Source of the DNA: Sesamum alatum
Taxonomy: Eukaryota; Streptophyta; Magnoliopsida; Lamiales; Pedaliaceae
DNA length: 64,000 nt
Assembly: GCA_034509735.1 (NCBI GenBank)
Contig: JACGWO010000002.1
Location: 27,761,636 to 27,825,635 of the forward strand
Direction of reading: 5' to 3'
The position numbers were made by a program, and so were the translations under genes. The notes under the pieces were generated by a model. That model ran no database searches. It was given only the letters and a program-made list of their open reading frames with translations, and was not told the origin of the DNA. Below, in pieces: positions 55,561 to 64,000 of the stretch. Position 1 is the stretch's first letter, and each line of letters starts with the position of its first letter.

Positions 55561-56842
55561 TACATTTGTGTTGAGCAGTCATGATCAAATCAGACCTTTG
55601 GATAATGCAAAGACCATTGTTAAGTGTGCCTAGCAGACGAGTAAATCCATCTTTCATCAAATAAAAGTAATTTTTATTGATAAAAAATTCAAAACCACTA
55701 TTGTCTAACAACCGAATGAAATGATACTTTTGATCATGCTAGGTACATAATAACAATCCTTTAATTCTATCCTAACATGATCACTAACTACTAAGCTAAC
55801 GACTCCTACAACTTTAAAAGCAACAGCCTTGCCATTGCCAAACCTTAGGACTATCTCGCCTTTACTTAGTTTTCTGCTTCTTTTCAGCACCTGCACGTTA
55901 TTGCAAATGTGAGCTCCACGCCCGGTATCTAATATCCAAGAAGCAGAGTTAGTGACCATATTAACCTCAACCACAAATATACCTTGCTCGGAGAGGAATT
56001 TGGGGCAATCCTTCTTCCAATGCCCTTTCTCACGACAATGAACGCATATGTCATTTTTCCTCGACTGTTGCTTCGAACCAACCTTCTTCTTTCCTTTCCC
56101 TTTCCCCACTTTGGCAATGGGAATGCTCCTAGAATTTCCAGTGGCTGTGATGACCTTTCCTTTCCCCTTCTTCCTTTTCCGGCATCTGGCTCCCTTGCCT
56201 TTCGCTTTGGAAGTTGAAGCCTCTCCAACCAATACAAACGGCGTAGACTTTTTGGTCATTGCCTCGTATTGGACCAACATACTTATTAACTCATGTATGC
56301 CCTTCTCAAGTGCATTCATGTTATAGTCAATAATAAATTTGTCGAAGGAGGGTGGAAATGACTGAAGGATCACATCAATATACGTCTCGACATTGAGCCC
56401 TGGTTTGAGGTCTTCGAACTTTTCCACTACGGTAAGCATTTGACCTCATGCTCATGTACAGAGGATCCTTCGGTCATCTTTGTTCCAAAGAATGCCTTTG
56501 TAGCGACATACCTAGTATACCAGTTCGGGACTCCATAGCAGTCCTTCAAATGAGTTATATGGAAAGAACATTATCTAGCCTCTCATACTATTTCTGCATC
56601 TCATTAGCCATAGATGCAAGTATGATGTAACGGACTTTCCAGTTATCCTGATGCCAAAGTTCAAACGTCTCACATGCTTCCAGCGTGGATTCCTCCGGCA
56701 AAGGCTGAGAAAATGGCTTGTCCATGACATAACCTTGGTTCTCATAATCGAGGACTATCATCAAATTGCGCAACTAGTCGTTATAGTTTGTTCCGTTAAA
56801 TTTATTTGTTTCAAGTATGCAGGATAATGGATTCTTAGACAT
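55561..56842 (-). pseudogene. Copia Gag and protease, element G
   Basis: Gag starts at the ATG at 56842-56840: MSKNPLSCILETNKFNGTNY, DWLRNLMIVLDYENQGYVMD and IILASMANEMQKWYERLDN. Frameshifts occupy 56440-56590. A 244-codon frame (56439-55705) holds VEKFEDLKPGLNVETYIDVI, the basic linker and an intact CCHC knuckle CVHCREKGHWKKDC. The protease site LDTGRGAHICNN and DHVRIELKDCYYVPSMIKSI follow. GAG-pre-integrase follows in other frames. It is the same family as element D; both copies share the N-terminal frame. Confidence 0.9.
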
Positions 56843-57394
56843 GTTTAAATCTATATTTAAAATAAAAGCAAGAAATAAGCAAAGTAAAGTTGTACTAAAT
56901 AACAAATTAAAGACTTGTACTTCAGTCATTTAATGCTCCCACTATTTCTACGAAATCAGTCACCCTCAAACATCATTTTCGGGAAACCATTTCCTAGTGG
57001 GCTTGGGATCCACAAATGAAATTCTCCATATCCCGCTTTTATGATTCACAGGAAAATAGCCTTGTGGGAGGTATTCCATACCATTCTCATCCAACGAGAT
57101 TCTCAAGTTGTTTTGCCTCACATTTTCACGTGATCCCGAGGACTCCAAGCGAATCATGTTATTTTAGGTGTTCGAGTTTTAATAGACCGAGACCTCATCA
57201 CACAATATATATATATATATATCTGTATAATTGCATGCTTCAATGAAAACATGATCAATAAACCATTCATCCATCATACATTCCACAAGCAAAATAAAAG
57301 CATAACACGCCCCCATTGGATGATCACAAGCCCGAGTCCAATGCGACCCACTTAGCCCGTAGTGGATCTATGGTCAATCTAGGGTTGGTCCTAC
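56843..57394 (-). other. Partial copia leader, element G
   Basis: Non-coding sequence upstream of gag on the minus strand, cut by the plus-strand LTR at 57395 before any primer site or GC-rich island. It contains a (TA)n run at about 57203-57222. The GC island seen in other leaders is not present in the remaining part. Confidence 0.6.
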
Positions 57395-58316
57395 TGTTAG
57401 AATAGGTGACCAGAAAGTTAATGTGGTTGGCCGTTCTGAGAACCATTCGTCAATCTTCGAACGAGTAATATTGTGTTGATGAATGTGATAAGTATTCATC
57501 ACTGGAAATGATGCGTTTCTTGTGCTTACTGCTAGCATTGAATATGGTTTCGATGTCACAACAAACGCCCACAGACCGGACGTATGAGTCCAAGAAGTTG
57601 GATCGTGCATAGGATGGCAGTCATGGAACCAACTTCTGTATATAGGTCTGAAACACTCCAAGTCGAGGACCTCGAGATTGTGCATCGAGGAACCTATAGA
57701 GACGTGCACTAAGGATTGCATTCATTGAATGAGTATTGTGTTTCATCGGTAACAGACGTTGGATGTCTATGCAATGTTAGTGGGTTAGTTGACAAGGGTG
57801 TCGGCTAACTGAAGTGACTTGCGGGAATCGTAATATGGAAGCTACACAAGCTTAGTCGGTATGACTCGTATTCCCAGTTTCGATAGTACGGGATTAGTCC
57901 TCAGACTTGAGGAATCACAACAGTCGCTCACATGCGAAGGTTGTATCTTGGATCTGCGCGAGAGGTGGTCGTGTCATATGACATGGCCATCACAAGCCTT
58001 GTTTAGTGCAATCGGAGTATGTGGAGAGGACGGTGGATTCCAAGATAGGATCTGTCTGCAGTCAAAGAATATGACAGCGAGATCTCCTATGCATTCTGAG
58101 ATCGTTTAGACTCTCAAAGTCTATGGCCGTAGCACTTGATTGAGTAGGAAAGGATTTCCTACGTCTATCATAGAGTTAAACACTATCTCGAGTATTAAGC
58201 ACAGACGCCTAGTCAAGGATGGGAACCGAAGCCAAATTCCATGCCCTACACTAAGGCCGGGAGACAGGCGACAGTAGGACCGTACTTGTATGTAACAAGC
58301 GACGGTAGGACCGTAC
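57395..58316 (+). mobile_element. Truncated copia LTR 1 of the stack, subfamily B
   Basis: It starts TGTTAGAATAGGTGACCAG and follows subfamily B for 922 bp. It contains a short local duplication near its end ('gcgac.gtaggaccgtac' twice), then gives way to another TGTTAG start. Its 3' part is not in the window. Confidence 0.85.
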
Positions 58317-58676
58317 TGTTAGAATAGGTGACCAGAAAGCCAATTGGATTGGCGGTTTTGGGAACTATTCGTCAATTTTTATTAATACAATATTATTATG
58401 ATAAATAGAGTAAGTATTCATCACTGGCACTGTGTTTGTTGTGCTTACTACTAACGTTGAACGGCGTTTCAACGTCACAACAAATGCCCACAGACCAAGT
58501 GGATAACCCATGTAGTTGGGCTGTGCATTGGATGGCGGCTATGAAACCAACTTCTGAGGGTTGGTCTGAAACATTCCAAGTCGAGGACCTTGAGACTGTG
58601 CATCTAGTGTCCTATTGAGACTTGCACTAAGTATTGCATTCACTGGGTGAGTGCCGAGTTTCATCGGCAATAGACG
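58317..58676 (+). mobile_element. Truncated copia LTR 2 of the stack, subfamily B
   Basis: It starts TGTTAGAATAGGTGACCAG inside LTR 1 and runs 360 bp to 'catcggcaatagacg', where LTR 3 begins. It is close in sequence to the start at 5765 and to 57395. Confidence 0.85.
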
Positions 58677-60666
58677 TGTTAGAATAGGTGACCATATAGC
58701 CAATCTTGGCGGGCAAAATGTAACCTATGTCTATACAATTTCAGTGTTTTGATAAACTATTAATGAACAAAGAAGTGAAATTCATTTTGACATTACTTTG
58801 TTTGCGTTCACTTTACTGCTTTATATCTATCTGTTCACTACGCAAACAAAGCCCACGGACTGAAAACCTATTTCGGGGACTGGGGCTACGCTTGGAGGTA
58901 GGTCCATGAAATCAGTCCCGCCGAATCAGTCCGGAAATCTCCAAGTCAAGGAATCTCGAAAATGGGTACCGAGATTCCCCTTGAGACTTGCACTGAGCAT
59001 CTGCTGTCGTATTTCATCGACAGGTGACGAAGGTCGTCTAAGAAGTGTTAGTGGGTTAGCCTGCTAGGGAGCAGCTGACTGAGGTGACTCGCGGGAACTG
59101 TCTTACGGAGGACCTTGAGTAGGGTCAGCAAGGTAATGACGTGTATTTCCGGTTCCAACGGTACAGGATAGGTCCTTTGACTTGAGGAACTGCTGAGTTT
59201 ACCTGTATATCAGGTTTGTATCTTAGATATGGTGAGAGATTGCCAAGAAGCATTTGAGTAGTCATAAGCCATGTCTAGTGCAGCTCTGGTGTACAGAGTG
59301 ACAGTAGTTTCCAAGAAAGGATTTGTCTCCTGTCAAAAGGCATTGACAGTTGAGTCTCACGTATGCTCTGTGTCTTGTCCCTAAAATCTGTGGCCACAGT
59401 AACTGAACAGAAGGGAAGGTTTCCCTTGCGGCGTTTAGTAAGGACAGACCGACACTTAGGTCCAAAATGGGTACCTACATTTTCCGTGCCCTAGACCCTA
59501 AGTGGTGAGACCGTAGACAGAAGGACAAGTGTACTGTTAGAGCCTAAATGTTCATCCTCGAAATTTCACCTGGTCTCTAGTGCCATGGACCGTTGCTAGA
59601 TGGCCACCCATAGTAACAGACGAATTCTAGGAATCCGACTAAGTCTAGCTGAAAGGTGAACCTAAGGAGTCACACACAATCCACACACATCAAGTATTTA
59701 ATTTAGAATTAAATACTGGATAAAAGGAATGATTAAATTGGATTTAATCGGGTCCTTTATTTTCTTGGAGAATTAATTCCTATTATTTGATAAAAGGAAT
59801 TAATCTAATAAATTAGATTTATTAGAGGATTAATTTAATAGGCCTAGAATAAATATTTATAATTTATTTATTTTTATTTGGCCTTTGGAATATTTAATAC
59901 GATTTAAATATACCATTAAATTAAATTAATGGTTGAGATTGAAAGGGAGAGATGGATGGCTAGGATTAATTTGACTAGGTCAAATACTACTTTGACTAGG
60001 ACTTTGACTAGGTCAAAATCCTAGTCAAAATAGACCTCTTTAGAGTTGGAGTTTAAAGAGGATTAAACTCCTCCTCCATATATAGTCCTAGTCTTTCACT
60101 ATTTGAAAAGTGATGAAATTCCAACACACACACAACACACACCAATTCAGCTCTCTCTCTCTCCCCTCTCGTCCGCCCCCTCTCTCTCACTCTTAAGAAA
60201 ATACTTCTTGATTCTTTTGTTCTTGGAACATTAGATCTAAGGAGAATTAATACCGTTAATCAATAACGTGTTATTAATTCATCCTCTCCAAAATATTACT
60301 TGTTCGTTCGCTAGCACGACGTGCAAGATACGTGGGTGGATTGCGTGTTACTATTTGGAGAGTCTCAAACGCGAGACTTGGAGCAAATCGGGGAACAACG
60401 CGAGTAGCAATTAGAAGACGAAAACGACAATCGGTAGGTTTCGATTTATTATTTTCGTCCCTTTTATTTTTCAAATCCTATGGCCTCCATGATTTGTTTA
60501 TGTTATTTAATTCATGAGATACACCGAACGCCCGGGAAACTTCAAGGGTACACCCCTTGAACGAGTTTTTTTAATTTTTAATTAAAGCATGTTTAATTTT
60601 CGTATTTTAATTCATACCGCGCTTCCGCATTCGCGCTATTTTCCCGGGACGATCCACAATCTTTCA
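58677..60666 (+). mobile_element. Complete copia 5' LTR (LTR 3 of the stack), subfamily A
   Basis: The LTR is 1990 bp, from TGTTAGAATAGGTGACCAT to CAATCTTTCA, followed by a primer site. It has the hairpin block near 59580-59615, TTGAC cluster 59975-60030, TATA-like 'ccatatatagtcc' near 60075 and a CA/CT-rich tract downstream. Length and features match 1718-3705 and 48353-50344. Confidence 0.92.
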
Positions 60667-60667
60667 G

Positions 60668-60680
60668 TGGTATTAGAGCC
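60668..60680 (+). other. Primer binding site after LTR 3
   Basis: TGGTATTAGAGCC differs at one position from the canonical initiator-Met site TGGTATCAGAGCC and is followed by the same 'tggttcgatg' as in element D. It defines the LTR end and orientation. Confidence 0.88.
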
Positions 60681-61904
60681 TGGTTCGATGTATAGGCCTA
60701 GGGTTTAATGTGCGTTTTAAGCATGAAACGTGTTCTTGACATGTTTTTAATTAATTCTTGGTTTCTTGATTATTAAAGCATGTCGTTTTCTTGCCTTTAA
60801 TTCATGTGATTATAGCATCGTTGGTATTTTCGGTTTTTTCTTAGGAAACAGGGGGTGAAAATTGAACGAAGAATGAAGAAACGCCCACACGCCGACCAGC
60901 CGGAGGCTGGCTGCGCGCAGCCGTGTGCAGAGGCTGGGCAGCCGTGCGCAGGCAGGGGAAGCCTGCGCGCAGCCGCCCGGCCAGACGCACGAGGCTGCGT
61001 GCAGCCCGCCAGGCAGACGTGCGGCCGGGCCTCAGGCAGACGTGCGGCCGGGCCTCAGGCAGGGCCGCTGGCCGGGTGCGCGCGCAAATGGGCAGGGAAG
61101 CCCACACGCGCGCGCCAGGCCAGTGTGCTGGAAGGCTGCGCTGCCGACCAGGCGTGCGCGCACGCCGGCAGGCTGCTGCCGATGCTGCTAGGGTTTTTTA
61201 CCCTATTTCTATTTTTATTATTTATTTTTTAGTTTTAATTTTTTAATTAATTCTGAAAATTCGTTTTTGTTCAATTTTGCCTAATTTTCTAAGACATTAT
61301 TTTGGGAAGTAAAATATATTGGATTTGAAATCCCGGGAATAATTTACTTAAAAATAATGAGGAAAGGTTTTCCTAAAATGAGAAAATATTATTACCAACG
61401 GTTATGCCATATTTTCACATGCTGCGCATTTATTTATTTGTTTTATCTTGGATAATTATGATTGGTGATCATGTATTATTGGCATATTATTATTATGTGG
61501 TTGGATCATATAATTATGTGTGTTGGATGCAAACGGATGATCATGAGCCCTAGACCGAATGTATGGTTTACTTTTATGTTGGGCCTGTGTGCCTCTTTTA
61601 CTGCTTTCTCCTTCTCTCTTTCTAGTTGCCTTGGAACAATAAGGCATTCTATCTCCCTCCTTATGTACTCCCCCCGGGTTTTCGCTGGGGTTTCTATTTT
61701 TTATATGTAATGAGAGTAGAATAGGAGTGAGGTTTTACTTTTATGTAATTGATGGAGAAGAAGGAAGGTCCACATGGATAGCCCAGACTGGAGGTGCCAA
61801 GGCGTTTCCATGAAATGAAGAAAGAGAAAAGAGACCAAGGCCCATCAGAATGATGATTGGCAAAATTGAAAGCTTATGTAATTTTTTTTTGCTAACGTCA
61901 ACAT
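60681..61904 (+). other. Copia leader with GC-rich island
   Basis: Non-coding leader. About 60880-61195 is GC-rich, with repeated 'caggc', 'gcgcgc' and an exact tandem 'agacgtgcggccgggcctc' twice (about 61013-61055). The Arg/Ala-rich frames there are compositional. Sequence at 61535-61870 is conserved with element D's leader ('gccctagaccgaatgtatgg', 'aagaccaaggcccatcaga'). It stops just before gag would begin. Confidence 0.7.
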
Positions 61905-62045
61905 TTTTCATCTAAATTATAATGAAAGGGGGTCAAGTGTAAATAGAGAATTTTTAGAGGGGGTGTAAGTGTAATTTCAAAACTTCTTTGGGGAAAAGTG
62001 TAATTTTGCATTCTCAGAGGGAGTCTAGGTGTAATTAACCCAAAA
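61905..62045. other. Junction segment between opposing leaders
   Basis: It contains 'gggggtcaagtgtaaat', 'gggggtgtaagtgtaattt' and 'gaaaagtgtaattttgca', three variants of one short phrase. They are unlike either leader and could be a fragment of a small inserted element. Confidence 0.4.
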
Positions 62046-62683
62046 ATAAATCATACATTCGGTCTAAGGGCTTTCTGATAATCCATTCGTCAATCTCATC
62101 AATGCAAATAGCAATATAACATGTCCAAGTAAACATGCTATTCACATAAATACATGATAACCAATATCGTATGTTGCAAAAATAAACGCAAAATTTCTAC
62201 ACAAGAAACTCGACCATCGGTGCAACCATTATAATATTTCTTGCTAGGAAATCCTTTCCTCATCATAAAAATAAGTAAATTTTAGGTGGTTCCAAACCTA
62301 ACAAAAAATAAAATATTTCAAAATAATGTTCTTCAGAAAATAATTCAGAAAAGTCCCAAAATTGATAATTTCAAGAAATAACATAAAGAAGGAAAAACGG
62401 TGATGGCCACCGCTGCCGGCATCGCCTGCGCGCACACGCAGCCACTTGCCTGTGCGCGCTGTATGCGTGCGCCCCCCCAGCCTGGCTGGCAGGCCAATCG
62501 CGCGTGCGCTCATGGCCCCCTGCGTCTTGCGGCTGCGTGTACTGGGCTCGTTGGCTAGCGGCAGCGCGCAGGCCCTCTTGCCTACGTGTGTGGCCTGCTG
62601 CAGACCGTGCGTGCTAGCCGCGCTGGCAGAGTGGCTATGCACAGGCACCCTTGCTTGCACGCGCGTCTAGCCGCACCCCCGCG
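62046..62683 (-). other. Minus-strand copia leader with GC-rich island
   Basis: The complement of 'ttagaccgaatgtatgattt' (about 62050-62075) matches the plus-strand leader at 61550. The GC-rich island occupies about 62400-62683. It meets the LTR at 62684 without a recognisable primer site, which seems deleted or mutated. No gene. Confidence 0.65.
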
Positions 62684-64000
62684 TGAAAGCTAAAGTAGCG
62701 TGTGGATCGCCCCGGGAGGAGCGCGAATGGAGAAGCGCGATATAAAATAAAAAACATGAATTTAAGCATGCTTGTTCAAAAACGTAAATAAGACATTCAA
62801 GGGGTGTTCCCTTGAACCTCCCACCTGTCTGTAAGGCAGATTCGATCCGACTAGCGCAATTCTGACTGCAATGAAGAATAGAATAAGTTGGTCTACTGAT
62901 CTTAGATGAACCATTGTACTTATTGAGCTTGAGCTAACATGTTTGGTGTATCTCGTGATTAATCAAAGCATACATATCATGGTGGCCATAGGGTTGAATC
63001 GAAAAGCACAATTTAAGGAACCTACCTGGTTGTAGTTTTGTCTTCGAACTGCTACACGCATTGTTCCCCCTTTTGCCACCAAGATCCCAGTAATAGGAAT
63101 CTTCTAATCGTCCATGCAATCCGTTCGTTTCCTGATCCCTGTGCTAGCGAAAGACTAAGTGTATATATTTAGGGAGGACGAATCGATCAAGTGTTATTAA
63201 TTAACGTGATCAATCTGCCTAAAGTTCACTTGTATGAAATAAGGAATTAGAAACTTTCTTGGAGGAAAAGGGGGAAGGGGACAAGCAAGAGAGAGAGAGA
63301 GGTGGCAGCCGATGCTAGTGTGTGTGTGTGTGTGTGTGTGCTCACTAGTTGATCATCCTTCTCAAGTTTGCTTCTAGGAGTATTTATAGAAGTGGAATCC
63401 TATTCCTCTTCAAACTCCAACTCTAAGAAGCATAGTTTGACTAGGATTTTGACCTAGTCAAAGTCCTAGTCAAACTAGACTTTAGATTAGTCAAACTAAT
63501 CTCGGCCTTTGATATCTCTTCTTTGATCTCGTCCGTCCATCTCCTTGATGGATTATTTATGGAATATTTAAATCCTATTTAAATAAACCATAGAGCTTTA
63601 AATAATTAATATTTATTTTAAGCCCGTTTCATTATTTTCATTAAATCTAATTTATTTGTTAATTCCATTTAATCTAATTAAAGGAATCAACAATCCGAGA
63701 AAAGGGAACCAATTTATTCCAATTAAATTGTTCAACCTCCCTAAATTAATTCAAAATTAAATATCTTGTCACCGGGCAGATTGTGTGTGACTCTTTAGGT
63801 TCATCCTCAGCTAGACTTGGCCGGTCTCCAATCATCTCATGAAGGAATTCGTCCGTCACCATGGGTGGCCGTCTAGCAACGCTCCATGGCACGAGAGACT
63901 AGGTGAATATTTATGGCGTGAACATTAAGGCTCTTCAATACGTGTATCCTTCCATCTACTATCTCACAGCTTATAGTCTAGGGTATGGATCTTTAGGATG
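62684..64000 (-). mobile_element. Copia LTR, minus strand, runs off the window
   Basis: On the minus strand the LTR end TTTCA lies at 62684, followed rightward by GATCGCCCCGGG, a GT microsatellite (about 63316-63340), GTCAA clusters (63430-63500) and the hairpin block (about 63850-63895). A stretch of about 115 bp at 62824-62938 is absent from other copies. The LTR start lies beyond 64000. Confidence 0.88.
62824..62938. repeat. Foreign insertion of about 115 bp in the LTR
   Basis: Other LTRs read 'cttgaggttcccgggcgttc' directly into 'ggtgtatctcatga'. Here the two parts are separated by sequence starting 'acctgtctgtaaggcagatt' and ending 'gagcttgagctaaca'. It has no poly(A), no clear inverted ends and no match elsewhere in the window. 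Part of the CCCGGGCG motif was lost at the insertion. Confidence 0.65.

Overview
The window is plant nuclear DNA, very probably from a eudicot. The evidence is long Ty1/copia LTRs with an initiator-Met-tRNA primer site, a plant-type L1 LINE, a Mutator-like element, a CACTA-like MITE, a Ty3/gypsy element with an antisense ORF, and AT-rich foldback elements. It is almost entirely transposon: no gene in it can be called a conserved host gene with confidence. I see no rRNA, tRNA or CRISPR locus. The species cannot be named from the sequence.

Layout. (1) 1-24171 is a nested stack of one copia family with LTRs of about 2.0-2.2 kb (TGTTAGAATAGG...TTCA). It has two LTR subfamilies: A begins with 'gaccatgtagccaatcttgg' and ends CTTTCA; B begins with 'gaccagaaagccaattgg' and ends CCTTCA. 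From the left, the LTR of element C lies inside the RNase H of element B, whose 3' LTR lies inside the integrase of decayed element A. A LINE (6463-8470 and 18339-20263) follows. Its reverse transcriptase is split by copia element D (8471-18333), and D has lost its 3' half to two head-to-head LTRs (13722-17742). Two minus-strand LTRs follow, the second a clean solo LTR with a perfect 5-bp target duplication. (2) 24172-43740 is AT-rich, with a 4.3-kb MULE (transposase remnant plus a convergent GRF zinc-finger gene), a CACTA-like MITE, several foldback elements, a six-copy 412-bp tandem array, older degenerate tandem repeats, and a 195-bp direct repeat bracketing 8.3 kb. Two weak host-gene candidates lie here (33587-34196 minus and 43555-43701 plus). 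(3) 43738-52195 is a Ty3/gypsy element: LTR end, gag, an internal deletion into RNase H, a minisatellite, and a spliced-looking antisense ORF. A minus-strand copia fragment with an open RT-RNase H frame (48353-51715) splits the antisense ORF. (4) 52196-56842 is a minus-strand copia gag-pol with a truncated 3' LTR. (5) 57395-64000 holds three plus-strand copia LTRs stacked in one another, then a leader meeting an opposing leader and a minus-strand LTR.

The window shows repeated self-insertion, deletion and inversion rather than cooperating cellular genes. Shared features of the copia LTRs stand out: a conserved hairpin block, a cluster of TTGAC (W-box-like) motifs upstream of the TATA box, and a GC-rich, hypervariable island at a fixed place in the leader. 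None of the retroelement copies looks autonomous. No clear new biological system was found; the best leads are the MULE/GRF pair, the conserved LTR hairpin and GC-island architecture, the 412-bp array and the gypsy antisense gene.
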